Source of the DNA: Kutzneria kofuensis | Lineage (GTDB): Bacteria > Actinomycetota > Actinomycetes > Mycobacteriales > Pseudonocardiaceae | Length of the DNA stretch: 64,000 nucleotides | Reading direction: 5' to 3' | Assembly: GCF_014203355.1 (NCBI RefSeq) | Contig: NZ_JACHIR010000001.1 | Coordinates: forward strand, 3,288,038 to 3,352,037 | Shown: positions 1-11,066 of the stretch, one piece after another | How positions within the stretch are numbered: position 1 is the first letter of the stretch | How the letters are laid out: each line of letters begins with the position of its first letter | The notes under the pieces: model-generated | Database searches by the model: none | The model's input: only the letters and a program-made list of their open reading frames with translations | What the model was told of the DNA's origin: nothing | Translations under genes and position numbers: made by a program

Positions 1-178
1 AACCGAGCCCGGGGCCGACCTCAAGCACGACGTCGTCGGCCGTGACACCGGAGGCGGTGACGATGCGCCGCACGGTGTTGGTGTCGTGCACGAAGTTCTG
101 GCCCAGCTTCTTGGTCGGACGGACGTCCAACTCCTTGGCGAGGGCACGGACCTCGACGGGTCCCAGCAGTTCGGGCAC
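1..178 (-). CDS. ksgA: 16S rRNA (adenine1518-N6/adenine1519-N6)-dimethyltransferase, N-terminal part
   Basis: This is the first 59 codons of KsgA/RsmA, which dimethylates two adjacent adenines near the 3' end of 16S rRNA; the rest lies left of the window. Reading leftward from a GTG at 178 gives [20 protein letters not shown], then [13 protein letters not shown], a family signature close to the N terminus, and VLEVGPGLG, which is SAM-binding motif I. The start lies 17 bp after the rpfB stop, so the two genes are probably cotranscribed. The order tatD, rpfB, ksgA is conserved across actinobacteria, which supports the call. No strong ribosome binding site is visible. Confidence 0.93.
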   Translation of the reverse strand, partial: MPELLGPVEVRALAKELDVRPTKKLGQNFVHDTNTVRRIVTASGVTADDVVLEVGPGLG

Positions 179-195
179 GAACGGGGATTCTAGGC

Positions 196-2003
<1,808 letters not shown>

Positions 2004-2032
2004 ACCGTAACGGAGGTCGGGCGTGTGAGCAA
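2004..2032 (-). promoter_or_regulatory. Predicted housekeeping promoter of rpfB
   Basis: On the minus strand, TTGCTC (2027-2032) and TACGGT (2004-2009) are separated by exactly 17 nt. This fits an actinobacterial SigA-type promoter with a TAnnnT -10 element. It lies between the end of tatD and rpfB and would give rpfB-ksgA their own transcript. Confidence 0.5.
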
Positions 2033-2095
2033 ACATTCCCGGGGTTGTTGTGTCTCCAGTCACACCACGGGGTGATTTCTTTGCGGCACGGAGGG

Positions 2096-2920
2096 TCATA
2101 CGCCCAGGCCGAAGACTCGGTTCACCGTTGCGGTGACAATTGTTGCCAGCTCACCGACGTGCACTCCGCGTAGATCAGCGAGTTCACGGAGCGTGTACGC
2201 GGCGCAGTACGGCTCGTTGGGACGGCCGCGGAACGGGTGCGGCGTCAGGAAAGGCGCGTCGGTCTCCACAAGCAACTGTTGCAGCGGCACAACCATTGCC
2301 GCCTCCCGCAACGCGCCTGCGTTGCGAAACGTGACCGTGCCCGAGAACGACAGCACGTAACCGGCGTCCACGCAGCGTCGCGCCATGTCCACGTCGCCGG
2401 AGAAACTGTGGAACACCACGGTGTCCGGGGCGCCCTCTTCGTCCAGGATGCGCAGCACGTCCTCGTGCGCGTCCCGGTCGTGGATCATCAGCGGCTTGCC
2501 GAGCCGCTTGGAAAGCCCGATGTGCCAACGGAAAGCGTCCTGCTGGGCGTCGTGCGGGGCGTAGTCCCAGTAGTAGTCCAGACCGGTCTCGCCGACCGCG
2601 ACCACCCGCGGGTGCGCGGCCAACTCGGCCAGCTCCTCCCGCTCGGCGTCGCCGAAGTCCTTGGTACGCGTGGGATGCAGCGCGACGGCGGCGAACACGC
2701 GATCATCCCAGGTGGACGCTTCCACGGCCCAGCGCGCGGCCGCCATGTCGTCCGCGACGGTGATCGCGTGCCCGATGCCGGCCGACTCGGCGCGGTCCAT
2801 CATGGACCGGACATCGGCGGAATCCTTGGCGCCACAGGCTTCCAGATGCGTGTGGGCGTCGACCGCCGACACCGGAAGACGCTCCGGTATCGGCGGCCGC
2901 GCACCCTTGCGTGGAGTCAC
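2096..2920 (-). CDS. tatD: TatD family metal-dependent hydrolase (3'-5' DNA exonuclease)
   Basis: This is a 274-residue TatD-type amidohydrolase, a family with Mg-dependent 3'-5' DNase activity. The metal-binding motifs are visible: VDAHTHLE near residue 22, [27 protein letters not shown], and ETDAPFL near the C terminus. The GTG at 2920 overlaps the metG stop as GTGA, which indicates translational coupling and decides the start over longer upstream options. In actinobacteria this gene commonly lies between metG and rpfB, as here. It is distinct from the second TatD-like protein of the window (58359-59117), which belongs to a Qatuor defence operon. Confidence 0.93.
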   Translation of the reverse strand: MTPRKGARPPIPERLPVSAVDAHTHLEACGAKDSADVRSMMDRAESAGIGHAITVADDMAAARWAVEASTWDDRVFAAVALHPTRTKDFGDAEREELAELAAHPRVVAVGETGLDYYWDYAPHDAQQDAFRWHIGLSKRLGKPLMIHDRDAHEDVLRILDEEGAPDTVVFHSFSGDVDMARRCVDAGYVLSFSGTVTFRNAGALREAAMVVPLQQLLVETDAPFLTPHPFRGRPNEPYCAAYTLRELADLRGVHVGELATIVTATVNRVFGLGV

Positions 2921-4710
2921 TTCTCGATCGGAGCCCACTCCGGACCGGTCTCCGCCAGCTCCGGGTCGAGCTTGGCGAACAGCGGCGTCGGCTTGCTCAG
3001 CGGCACGCCGACCTCGATCGGCGTGGACTCCCACTTGGCCTGCTCGGCCTTGTAGTCACCGGTCAGCACCGGGTACTCGCGCGACGGGTCGTCCAGGTCC
3101 GTGACCTCACGCATCTCCGGCTGCGACGCCCACAGGCCGGTGCCGCCGAGCAGCTCGTGGATCTTCTGGGCGGAGTGCGGCAGGAACGGCGTGAGCAGCG
3201 TGTTGGCGTCCTTGACCACCTGCAACGCGGTGTGCAGCACCGTGTCGCGGCGGGCCGGGTCGTCCTTGAGCTTCCACGGCTCCTGGTCGGACAGGTACTT
3301 GTTGGCCGCCGACACCACCCGCATCGCCTCGCCGATGCCGGCGCGGAAGCGGGAGTGGCGCAGGTGCGTGCCCACGGTGTCGAACGCGGCCCTGGACAGC
3401 GCCTTCAGGTCCTCGTCGGCCTGGGTGGGCGCGGTCGGCGCCGGCACCGCGCCGACGTTCTTGTGCGCCATCGAGACCGACCGGTTGACCAGGTTGCCCC
3501 ACTCGTTGGCCAGCTCGAAGTTGATCCGCCGGACGAACTCCTCCCAGGTGAAGTCCACGTCCTGGGTCTCGGGGCCGGCCGCCGAGATGAAGTAGCGCAG
3601 CGCGTCCGGGCCGAACTCGGCCAGGAAGTCCCGCACGTAGATGACGCGGCCCCGGGAGGTGGAGAACTTGGAGCCGCTCATGGTGAGGAACTCGCTGGAG
3701 GCGATCTCCGTCGGCAGGTTGAGCGTGCCGTAGCGGCCGGGCTTGCCGCCCTTGTCGCCGGCCCCGTTGTGGCCGAGCAGCAGCGCGGGCCAGATCTGGG
3801 CGTGGAAGGTGATGTTGTCCTTGCCCATGAAGTGCACGATCGGCGTCTCGGGGTCGGTCCAGAAGCGCTTCCACGCGTCCGGGTCGCCGCTGCGCCTGGC
3901 CCACTCCACGCTGGCCGAGAAGTAGCCGATCACCGCGTCGAACCACACGTAGAACCGCTTGAGGCCCTGGTCGCGCCAGCCGTCCAGCGGGATCGGCACG
4001 CCCCAGTCCAGGTCGCGGGTGATCGCCCGCGGCCGCATGTCGTCGACCAGGTTCTTGGTGAAGTTGACGACGTTGGGCCGCCAGTCGGTCTTGGACGCCA
4101 GCCACTCGCCCAGCGTCCGGGTGAACGCGGGCAGGTCCAGGAACAGGTGCTCGGTCTCGACGAACTTCGGCGTCTCGCCGTTGATCCGCGACTTGGGATT
4201 GATCAGGTCGGCGGCGTCGAGCTGGTTGCCGCAGTTGTCGCACTGGTCGCCGCGCGCCCCGTCGTAGCCGCAGATCGGGCAGGTGCCCTCGATGTAGCGG
4301 TCGGGCAGGGTGCGGCCGGTGGACGGGCTGACCGCGCCGGTCGTGGTCTTCGGGACGATGTAGCCGTTGTCGTTGAGCGCCAGGAAGATCTGCTGCACGA
4401 CCTCGTAGTGGTTGCGCGTGGTGGTGCGCGTGTAGAGGTCGTACGTGACGCCGAGGGCGCGCATGTCCTCCGCGACGACGCGGTGGTACTTGTCCGCGGT
4501 CTGCTGCGGTGTCAGGCCCTCCTTGTCGGCCTGCACCAGGATCGGCGTGCCGTGCTCGTCGCTGCCGGAGACCATGAGCACGTCGTGACCCGACATTCGC
4601 ATGTAGCGGGCGAACAGGTCGGAGGGGACACCGATACCGGAGACATGGCCGATGTGACGGGGGCCGTTGGCGTAGGGCCAGGCCACCGCCGTCAGCACGG
4701 AGGCACTCAT
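2917..4710 (-). CDS. metG: Methionyl-tRNA synthetase
   Basis: This 597-residue class I aminoacyl-tRNA synthetase charges tRNA-Met. Visible hallmarks are [12 protein letters not shown] (HIGH motif) near residue 14, the zinc-binding [17 protein letters not shown] near residue 140, and GSKFSTSRG, the KMSKS loop. The anticodon-binding alpha-helical domain follows, and there is no C-terminal tRNA-binding EMAP domain. The ATG at 4710 starts [16 protein letters not shown] and fits the family N terminus. It is the first gene of a leftward metG-tatD unit with a 4-bp overlap, and rsmI lies directly upstream in the same direction. Confidence 0.96.
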   Translation of the reverse strand: MSASVLTAVAWPYANGPRHIGHVSGIGVPSDLFARYMRMSGHDVLMVSGSDEHGTPILVQADKEGLTPQQTADKYHRVVAEDMRALGVTYDLYTRTTTRNHYEVVQQIFLALNDNGYIVPKTTTGAVSPSTGRTLPDRYIEGTCPICGYDGARGDQCDNCGNQLDAADLINPKSRINGETPKFVETEHLFLDLPAFTRTLGEWLASKTDWRPNVVNFTKNLVDDMRPRAITRDLDWGVPIPLDGWRDQGLKRFYVWFDAVIGYFSASVEWARRSGDPDAWKRFWTDPETPIVHFMGKDNITFHAQIWPALLLGHNGAGDKGGKPGRYGTLNLPTEIASSEFLTMSGSKFSTSRGRVIYVRDFLAEFGPDALRYFISAAGPETQDVDFTWEEFVRRINFELANEWGNLVNRSVSMAHKNVGAVPAPTAPTQADEDLKALSRAAFDTVGTHLRHSRFRAGIGEAMRVVSAANKYLSDQEPWKLKDDPARRDTVLHTALQVVKDANTLLTPFLPHSAQKIHELLGGTGLWASQPEMREVTDLDDPSREYPVLTGDYKAEQAKWESTPIEVGVPLSKPTPLFAKLDPELAETGPEWAPIEK

Positions 4711-4741
4711 GGGCGTAAGGGTACGGGGGCGCACCCATCGC

Positions 4742-5596
4742 TTACTTCTTGGCCGCTACCACACTGTCGTACAGCGCCTTCTTGCTGACGCCTGCGGCCG
4801 CCGCGACCTCGGCAACCACGTCCTTGAGCCGTTGTCCAGCGGCCACCCGCTGCTGCACCGCCGGCACCAGGTCGGCCACATCCGTGACGTCGACGGCGAC
4901 CGGGTCGGCGCCGGCGAACACCACGGTGACCTCGCCGCCGACGCCGCCGGCCGCCCACTCGGCCAGCTCCGCGAGGGTGCCGCGCTCGACCTGCTCGTCG
5001 GACTTCGTCAACTGGCGGCAGACCGCGCCGCGGCGGTCGGCCCCCAGCACCTCGACGGCGTCGGCCAGCGTCGCCGCCACCCGATGCGGTGATTCGAAGA
5101 AGACGCAGGCCCGGGTCTCGGACGCCAGCGTGGACAGCCACTTGCGGCGCTCCCCCGGCTTGCGCGGCGGAAAGCCGTCGAAGCAGAACCGGTCGACCGG
5201 CACCCCGGACAGCGCCAGCGCCGTGACCACCGCCGACGGGCCGGGCAGGCACGTGATCGGCAGGTCCTCGGCGACGCAGGCGGCGACCAGCCGGTAGCCC
5301 GGGTCGGACACGCTCGGCATGCCGGCGTCGGTCACCAGCAGCACCGTTTGTCCGGAAGCGACCGCCTTGACCAGTCCGGGCAGCCGGGCCGCCTCGACCG
5401 CGTCGTAGAAGCTGACGACCTTGCCGGCGGGCGTGACCCCGAGCCCGGAGGCGAGCGAGCGCAGCTTGCGCGTGTCCTCCGCGGCCACCAGATCGGCCGT
5501 GGCCAGGGCATCCACCAGACGCCGGGTCGCGTCGCCGAGGTTGCCCAGGGGCGTCGCCGCCAGCAGCAGGCGGCCGGTGCCCGATACGGTATTCAC
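4742..5596 (-). CDS. rsmI: 16S rRNA (cytidine1402-2'-O)-methyltransferase RsmI
   Basis: This 284-residue tetrapyrrole-methylase-fold enzyme 2'-O-methylates C1402 of 16S rRNA. Conserved segments are [13 protein letters not shown] at the N terminus, [39 protein letters not shown] and [11 protein letters not shown]. The GTG at 5596 is preferred because AGGG lies 8 nt upstream; a GTG at 5605 is an alternative. The gene is divergent from the mannosyltransferase gene, with only 25 bp between the two starts, a pairing also seen in mycobacteria. Its stop lies 31 bp upstream of metG, so the two could be cotranscribed. Confidence 0.94.
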   Translation of the reverse strand: MNTVSGTGRLLLAATPLGNLGDATRRLVDALATADLVAAEDTRKLRSLASGLGVTPAGKVVSFYDAVEAARLPGLVKAVASGQTVLLVTDAGMPSVSDPGYRLVAACVAEDLPITCLPGPSAVVTALALSGVPVDRFCFDGFPPRKPGERRKWLSTLASETRACVFFESPHRVAATLADAVEVLGADRRGAVCRQLTKSDEQVERGTLAELAEWAAGGVGGEVTVVFAGADPVAVDVTDVADLVPAVQQRVAAGQRLKDVVAEVAAAAGVSKKALYDSVVAAKK

Positions 5597-5621
5597 GCCA
5601 CTCACCCTACGATCGACCCCC

Positions 5622-7211
5622 GTGACGACGATCGTGGAGCGGACCGAGCCCGAGCCCGACGGCGTGGTGGATGTCGGCGAACTGCCGCCGGCGACGCAGC
5701 CGTCCACCGCCGGGCCGCTGGACCGGCTGGCCGTCTGGCGACCCACGGACACCGTCCGCGGGTGGCTCGTCACGCTCAGCGTCACGCTGCTCGGCGGCCT
5801 GGTCCGGTTCTGGGACCTGGGCTGGCCCACCGACCGCGGCACGCCCGTGTTCGACGAGAAGCACTACGTGCCGCAGGCCTGGCAGATGCTGCGCAACGGC
5901 GGCTACGAGGACAACCCCGGCTACGAGCTGGTGGTGCACCCGCCCGTCGGCAAGTACCTGATCGCCGTCGGCGAGTGGCTGTTCGGCTACGACGGCTGGG
6001 GCTGGCGGTTCTCCTCGGCCATCGCCGGCACGCTGTGCATCTTCCTGATCGTCCGGATCGGACGCCGCCTGACCCGCTCGACGATGCTGGGCGCGCTGGC
6101 CGGTGTGCTGCTGATCTGCGACGGCGTCAGCCACGTCCAGTCGCGGCTGGGCATGCTCGACATCTTCGGCGCGCTGTTCGTCGTGATCGCCTTCGGCTGC
6201 CTGCTGGTGGACCGGGATGTCGTGCGCAACCGTCTGGCGGTCGCGGTCACCGAGGGCTGGGTCGGCGAGTCCGAGTTCGGGCCGCGGCTCGGGTTCCGAT
6301 GGTGGCGCTTCGCGTGCGGCCTCTCGCTGGGATTGGCGTGCGGGGTCAAGTGGAACGGCATCTACTACATCGTCGCCTTCGGCCTGCTGTCGGTGATCTG
6401 GGACGCGACCGCGCGGCGGGCCGCCGGTGTGGAGCGGCCGTGGGCCGGCGCGATCGTCCGGGACGTGCTGCCGGCGCTGTGGGCGATCGTCGTGATCTCG
6501 GTGGCGGTGTACTTCGCCTCGTGGTGGGCGTGGTTCGGCAGTGAGACCGGTGTCGACCGGCACGCCGCCGGCAACCAGGTGGCCGTGTCGAGCTGGCTGC
6601 CCGACGCCTTCCAGTCGTTCTTCTACTACGAGGGGAACGTGCTGCACTTCCACGAGAACCTGATCACCGGGGCGCCGGGGGTCGGCACCCATCCGTGGGA
6701 GTCGAAGCCGTGGACGTGGCCGATGGGGCTGCGGCCGATGCTGTACTACATCGAGCAGAGCCCCAGCCCGCTCGCCGCCGGCTGCGGCGCGTCGGAATGC
6801 GTCAGCGCCCAGATGCTCGTCGGCACCCCGGCCATGTGGTGGCTGGCGTTCCCGATGATCGGCTGGTCGCTGTGGCGGGCCCTGGTCAAGTTCGACTGGC
6901 GCCACGCCGCCGTCATGGTCGGCTACATGGCCGGCCTGCTGCCCTGGTTCGTCAACATCGACCGGCAGATGTTCTTCTTCTACGTCACCCCGATGGCGCC
7001 GTTCCTGGTGCTGGGCCTGGTGTTGGCCTGCGGCGACATCCTCGGCCGGGCGAAGGCCGGCTCGGAGCGCCGCGGCACCGGTCTCCTGGTCGTGGCGATC
7101 TACACGGGCCTGGTGGTGGCCAACTTCGTCTGGCTGTGGCCGATCCTGAACGGCGACCCCATCAGCGCCGCCCAGTGGCAGGCCGAGCTCTGGCTCCCCA
7201 GCTGGCGCTGA
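5622..7211 (+). CDS. pmt: Dolichyl-phosphate-mannose--protein mannosyltransferase (GT39, Pmt)
   Basis: This 529-residue polytopic membrane enzyme transfers mannose from polyprenyl-phosphate-mannose to Ser/Thr of exported proteins. The first luminal loop has VFDEKHYVPQAW with the conserved Asp-Glu pair of GT39 enzymes, followed by many hydrophobic segments and a C-terminal PMT_4TMC region ending near WLPSWR. The GTG at 5622 gives VTTIVERTEPEPDG and is preferred to longer readings that overlap rsmI. The gene is divergent from rsmI. The several secreted lipoproteins and glycosidases of this window are plausible substrates, but that is inference. Confidence 0.92.
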   Translation: MTTIVERTEPEPDGVVDVGELPPATQPSTAGPLDRLAVWRPTDTVRGWLVTLSVTLLGGLVRFWDLGWPTDRGTPVFDEKHYVPQAWQMLRNGGYEDNPGYELVVHPPVGKYLIAVGEWLFGYDGWGWRFSSAIAGTLCIFLIVRIGRRLTRSTMLGALAGVLLICDGVSHVQSRLGMLDIFGALFVVIAFGCLLVDRDVVRNRLAVAVTEGWVGESEFGPRLGFRWWRFACGLSLGLACGVKWNGIYYIVAFGLLSVIWDATARRAAGVERPWAGAIVRDVLPALWAIVVISVAVYFASWWAWFGSETGVDRHAAGNQVAVSSWLPDAFQSFFYYEGNVLHFHENLITGAPGVGTHPWESKPWTWPMGLRPMLYYIEQSPSPLAAGCGASECVSAQMLVGTPAMWWLAFPMIGWSLWRALVKFDWRHAAVMVGYMAGLLPWFVNIDRQMFFFYVTPMAPFLVLGLVLACGDILGRAKAGSERRGTGLLVVAIYTGLVVANFVWLWPILNGDPISAAQWQAELWLPSWR

Positions 7212-7239
7212 CCGGACTTGTCAACCCCCTCATGTTCGG

Positions 7240-7280
7240 AAAGGACCATTCCTCTCATCCAACGTTAGGAATGGTCCTTT
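7240..7280. terminator. Bidirectional hairpin terminator with GGACCATTCC core
   Basis: A perfect 14-bp inverted repeat (7240-7253 and 7267-7280) with a 13-nt loop lies between the convergent pmt and 7294-7548 genes. The stem begins AAA and ends TTT, so it can end transcripts from both sides. The same core, GGACCATTCC paired with GGAATGGTCC, recurs at 28135-28189. Confidence 0.75.
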
Positions 7281-7293
7281 CACAGAGGTCAGG

Positions 7294-7548
7294 TCAGTTG
7301 GCGAGGGCGGTCGTGAGGGTGGACTTCCAGGGGTTGTCGCAGCAGGGGCGGTCGATCCGGTCCCCGGCCTCCAGGTCGGCGACGACCTTGCGGATCCGGG
7401 CGGCCGTGTCCGCATCGGCTTTGCCCACGACGGCGGCGATGGCGTCCAGCACGAGCGCGGCCTCACGCAGCGCGGGCGCCGGCACGACGCGAGCGTCCTG
7501 AAGGGACGGAAGCGGGGCGGTGACGGGTTCGGTGGCAGCAGTCGACAC
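7294..7548 (-). CDS. Small hypothetical protein
   Basis: This 84-residue acidic, alanine-rich protein has no motif I recognise. It has no signal peptide or membrane segment, and Cys-Cys occurs near the C terminus (RPCCDNPW). The GTG at 7548 has no obvious ribosome binding site, so a leaderless mRNA is possible. It is convergent with pmt, sharing the terminator at 7240-7280, and divergent from the lysyl-oxidase-like gene. It is kept because it fills the gap with typical high-GC codon use, but it could be spurious. Confidence 0.5.
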   Translation of the reverse strand: MSTAATEPVTAPLPSLQDARVVPAPALREAALVLDAIAAVVGKADADTAARIRKVVADLEAGDRIDRPCCDNPWKSTLTTALAN

Positions 7549-7631
7549 GCGCCGAGGTTAAGGGCATCCACGCACCGTCACAGCGGAGATCACCCGATCG
7601 AGTCGGCGACCGGCTGGCTAGGTTGAGGCCC

Positions 7632-8570
7632 ATGACGGCGACTGCGCGGTTCCTTGCGGTGGCGGGGATTCTGACCCTGCTGGCGACGACGCCCCCGGCA
7701 CAGGCGGCGGCCCCGATGCTGCTGCCGGACCTGCGCCAGGCGCCGGTCGGCTGCGCCGGCGGCCACCGCGGCAGCCCGATGGACTGCAAGGACTGGGACG
7801 TCTGCATGGTCACGGACGCCAACGTCCCCAACGCGCCGTGCGTGACGTCCGGTGACATCAAGGCGGTCCGGCTGCGGTTCACCTCGTCGGAGGAGAACAT
7901 CGGCGACGGCCCGCTGCTGTTCTACGCCCACCGCGACAGCACGCTGTTCCCGACGATGTCGGTGCGGCAGGCGTTCCAGAACGGCGAGCACGGCCCGATC
8001 CCCGACACGTACCGGACGGCCCAGAAGCCGTCGGGCACCAGCGCCTACTACGAGCCGGCGCCGGCGCACGTGCACTGGCACCTGCTGAACTTCGAGCGTT
8101 TCCAGCTCCGGACGTTGAAGGGCAGCGCCGTGGTGTCCGACCGCAAGAACGGCTTCTGCCTCGGCGACCGCTACGACGTGCCGGACAAGGCGTCGCTGCA
8201 GCACCGCGTGCACGATGACGACCAGCCCGAGGCGAAGCTGCACCAGTTCCTCATCTACAACATGTGCGGGCACCAGCAGCCCCAGGCCACCGACGTCACC
8301 GAGGGCATCTCCGTGGGCAGCGGCGACGACTACCGGTTCGACGTTGACTTCCAGTGGCTGGACATCACCTCGGTGCCCTCCGGCGTGTACGACGTGGTCA
8401 ACACGGTGAACCCGGACCGGACGCTGACCGAGAAGAACTACGACAACAACTCGTCGTCGATCGCGGTGTCCATCCAGTGGCCGGGGTCGGGGGCGCCGTC
8501 ACGGATCACGGCGCCCCCGGTGGTGCGACTGCTGCGCAGCTGCCCCGGCAGCGACACCTGTTCGGCCTGA
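7632..8570 (+). CDS. Secreted lysyl-oxidase-family protein
   Basis: This 312-residue exported protein has a signal peptide of about 26 residues (hydrophobic core ending in PPAQAAA). The mature part matches the lysyl oxidase fold: EPAPAHVHWHLLNFERFQL supplies the His-rich copper site, and FCLGDRYD and the Cys pairs are typical. Animal lysyl oxidases use copper and a quinone cofactor to oxidise lysine amines; the substrate of bacterial members is unknown. The ATG at 7632 follows GAGG. A 15-bp hairpin terminator lies immediately downstream. Confidence 0.85.
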   Translation: MTATARFLAVAGILTLLATTPPAQAAAPMLLPDLRQAPVGCAGGHRGSPMDCKDWDVCMVTDANVPNAPCVTSGDIKAVRLRFTSSEENIGDGPLLFYAHRDSTLFPTMSVRQAFQNGEHGPIPDTYRTAQKPSGTSAYYEPAPAHVHWHLLNFERFQLRTLKGSAVVSDRKNGFCLGDRYDVPDKASLQHRVHDDDQPEAKLHQFLIYNMCGHQQPQATDVTEGISVGSGDDYRFDVDFQWLDITSVPSGVYDVVNTVNPDRTLTEKNYDNNSSSIAVSIQWPGSGAPSRITAPPVVRLLRSCPGSDTCSA

Positions 8571-8609
8571 CGGTGGTTCGCGCGCTCCCCTCTGGCGCGC
8601 GAACCACCG
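8571..8609. terminator. Hairpin terminator between convergent genes
   Basis: The arms 8571-8585 and 8595-8609 form a perfect 15-bp GC-rich stem with a 9-nt loop. It starts directly after the lysyl-oxidase-like stop codon and ends 2 bp before the stop of the convergent permease gene. It has no T-tract, as is common in actinomycetes. Confidence 0.7.
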
Positions 8610-8610
8610 G

Positions 8611-9330
8611 TCAGACGCGAGCGGAGTCCCGCCGGTAGCGGAGCGCGACGAGCGCGCCCGCCACCACGATCCAGACCGCCATGGTGATCACGCCCTGGAC
8701 GCTCACAGCGTTGCCTGCCAACGCGTCATGTCCGAATTCCGCCAGCCAGTAGCTCGGCAGGGCCTTCGCGACGATGGTCATCACCGCCGGCAGGTTGCTC
8801 AGCGGCAGCCACAGGCCGCCGAGCATGCTCAGCGCGAGCATCAGCACCGTGCTCATCGCCTGGGCCGAGTCGCCGGTGGCGAGCAGGCCGATCAGGAGGC
8901 CGAGCACCGCCGTCGGCAGCACGCCCAGCCAGCAGAGGACGATGAGCTGCGCCCACGTACCGGCGCCGAGGTTCACGTGCTCGACCAGCACGCCGGCGGC
9001 GTACACGAGCAGCATGCTCGGCAGCGCGACCAGCATCGCCGCGGCGACCTTCGAGGCCAGGTAGTTCACGCCGGTCAGCGGCGTCAACCGAAGCTGGCGG
9101 TTCCAGCCGACCTGCCGTTCGATCGCCGTGCGGGAGCCGGTGCTGACCGACGCGGCCACCGCGCCGAAGGCCGCCATGCTCACCATCAGGAAGGTGACGG
9201 CGTCCGGGTCGTTGCGGCCGTACGCGGAGCTGAACGCCAGGAACATCGCCAGCGGAAACGCGACGGTGAAGATGAAGAACCGGGGTGAGCGGACCAGCCG
9301 GCGCACCTCGAACGTCAACAGCGCGCCCAT
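8611..9330 (-). CDS. ABC-2 type transporter permease
   Basis: This 239-residue membrane protein has about six hydrophobic segments and the layout of ABC-2 exporter permeases (MGALLTFEVRRLVRSPRFF at the N terminus, then alternating helices). Its ATG overlaps the stop of the upstream ATPase gene as TGATG, so the two subunits are translated together. The pair probably exports a lipid, drug or peptide; the substrate cannot be read from the sequence. It is a separate system from the exporter at 13738-15446. Confidence 0.9.
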   Translation of the reverse strand: MGALLTFEVRRLVRSPRFFIFTVAFPLAMFLAFSSAYGRNDPDAVTFLMVSMAAFGAVAASVSTGSRTAIERQVGWNRQLRLTPLTGVNYLASKVAAAMLVALPSMLLVYAAGVLVEHVNLGAGTWAQLIVLCWLGVLPTAVLGLLIGLLATGDSAQAMSTVLMLALSMLGGLWLPLSNLPAVMTIVAKALPSYWLAEFGHDALAGNAVSVQGVITMAVWIVVAGALVALRYRRDSARV

Positions 9331-10244
9331 CAGGCGGCCTCCTGCCTGGTCAGCGTGACGAATGCGGCTTCGAGGCCGGCGCCGCGAACCTCGATGTCGT
9401 GGGCCTGGGGATGGTTCGCGAGCAGTTCACGCAGGGCCACGTCGGAGTCCGCGCAGGCCAACTCGGTGGACTCGCCGCGAACCAGCACGGAGGTGACGCC
9501 CGGCAGCATGGCCAGCACGCCTTCGTCGGCCTGCGGAATCCTGGCCGTGATCACCCGGCCGGCGGCGAGGGAGCGGACCTGGCTCACCGAGCCGTCCGCG
9601 ACGACCCGGCCGGATCGCAGCAGCACCACCCGGTCCGCGTAGTCCTCGGCCTCGGCGAGGTAGTGGGTCGCGAACACCACCGTGCGGCCGGTGTCCGTGT
9701 AGGAGCGCATCGCCGTCCAGAACTCGCGGCGGGCCTCCACGTCCATGGCCACCGTCGGCTCGTCGAGGACCAGCAGGTCCGGATCGCTGACCAGCGCCAC
9801 CGCGAACCGGACCCGCTGCTTCTCCCCGCCGGACAGCGCGCCGACCTTGCGTCCGGCCAGCTCCGCCAGCCCGGCCCTGGTCAGGGTTTCCTTGAGCGGC
9901 AACGGCTTCGGATACATCGCACGGAACAGCGACACCGTCTCCGCCACCGTCGCGTCGTCGAGCAGGCCGCCCGACTGCAGCATCGCGCCGACCAGCCCCG
10001 ACGCGACGGCCTCCCGCGGCCCCCGCCCGAACACCGACACCGTGCCCCCGGTCGGCTCGGCCAGGCCCAGCAGCATGTCGATGGTCGTCGACTTGCCGGC
10101 CCCGTTCGGGCCCAGCAGCGCCACCACCTCGCCCGGTGCGATCGTCACGTCGACCCCGTCGACCGCGTGCACGCCGTCGAAGTGCTTGACCAGTCCACGA
10201 AGGCTCACCGCGGCACCCCGGGTGACGGTGTCTGTGCTGTCCAT
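9330..10244 (-). CDS. ABC transporter ATP-binding protein (DrrA/CcmA-like)
   Basis: This 304-residue exporter ATPase has Walker A GPNGAGKST, the signature segment LSGGEKQRVRFA, Walker B LLVLDEPTVAMD and the switch His in FATHYLAEAED. A C-terminal extension of about 80 residues is typical of DrrA-type drug-resistance ATPases. The ATG at 10244 is used; a GTG two codons earlier (10250) is possible. It is translationally coupled to the permease at 8611-9330, and no regulator gene is adjacent. Confidence 0.92.
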   Translation of the reverse strand: MDSTDTVTRGAAVSLRGLVKHFDGVHAVDGVDVTIAPGEVVALLGPNGAGKSTTIDMLLGLAEPTGGTVSVFGRGPREAVASGLVGAMLQSGGLLDDATVAETVSLFRAMYPKPLPLKETLTRAGLAELAGRKVGALSGGEKQRVRFAVALVSDPDLLVLDEPTVAMDVEARREFWTAMRSYTDTGRTVVFATHYLAEAEDYADRVVLLRSGRVVADGSVSQVRSLAAGRVITARIPQADEGVLAMLPGVTSVLVRGESTELACADSDVALRELLANHPQAHDIEVRGAGLEAAFVTLTRQEAA

Positions 10245-10319
10245 GCCCACAGCCTGTCGTCACCCGGGGTCCGGGCCCCGGCACACCTGTCAGGACCCCG
10301 ACATGACAACTGTCACGGG

Positions 10320-11066
10320 CTAGCCGGCCGCCAGGAGGAGGCGGGCTCGGGTGACGGCCGTGGCCGCCGCGCCGTACAAGGCACCGGCGTCGATGCCTGG
10401 CGGCGGTTCGATGCTCAGGAGGCGGAGCTCCTCGGTGGCGGGCGGCGGCGGTTCTGGCAGCGGCGGCACGGGCCGAGCAAAGGCCTCAGCGGCGAGGGTG
10501 GTTGGCGTCGGGTCGTCGGGATCAGTCAGGCAGACGGGCGGGTTCGCGCGGTGCTCGGCGATGGCCGCGGTGAGCTCCTCCATCGACCGGCCGCGCAGCA
10601 GGAGTAGCAGCGACGGATCGCCGTCGAGCAGCCAGGCCGTCTGGTAGCAGAGGGCCGCGGCGTGCTGGCACGGATTGCCCCAGTCGTCGCAGCTGCACTG
10701 GGCGTCGAGGTCGCCGATGCCGGGCACCAGGCCGCTGAGGGCGTGCGGCAGGTAGCCGTCGAGCAGGGCGGCGAGGTGTCCCGACTGGACGGACGCCTCG
10801 GCGACCAGCGCCGCCCATGCGTTGCCGGACAAGGCTTCGACGGTGACGGCCGTCTGACAGGCCCCGTCCAGCACCGCCGCGACCCGGCCCGGGCTCACGG
10901 TGATCGGCCCGATCCGTCCGTCGGCGGCAATGCGCCGTCCGCGCTTGGTCAGTCCGGAGTCGACGGCCGTGTCCTCCATGGCCTGGATCCACTCGGTGCC
11001 CCACCAGGTGTGGTGGCGCCGTCGACTGCGGACGGGAAAGGCGCGAAACCCGCGGGCCTCGGTCAT
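10320..11066 (-). CDS. SWIM zinc-finger protein
   Basis: This 248-residue protein carries a SWIM finger, CSCDDWGNPCQHAAAL (CxC-x6-CxH), in its middle. The N terminus, with FRAFPVRSRRRHHTWWGTEW, is typical of the actinobacterial partner of SNF2 helicases. The C-terminal part is proline-rich, then helical. The ATG at 11066 overlaps the helicase stop as ATGA. SWIM fingers bind DNA or protein, so it probably works with the coupled helicase; the process is not known. Confidence 0.88.
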   Translation of the reverse strand: MTEARGFRAFPVRSRRRHHTWWGTEWIQAMEDTAVDSGLTKRGRRIAADGRIGPITVSPGRVAAVLDGACQTAVTVEALSGNAWAALVAEASVQSGHLAALLDGYLPHALSGLVPGIGDLDAQCSCDDWGNPCQHAAALCYQTAWLLDGDPSLLLLLRGRSMEELTAAIAEHRANPPVCLTDPDDPTPTTLAAEAFARPVPPLPEPPPPATEELRLLSIEPPPGIDAGALYGAAATAVTRARLLLAAG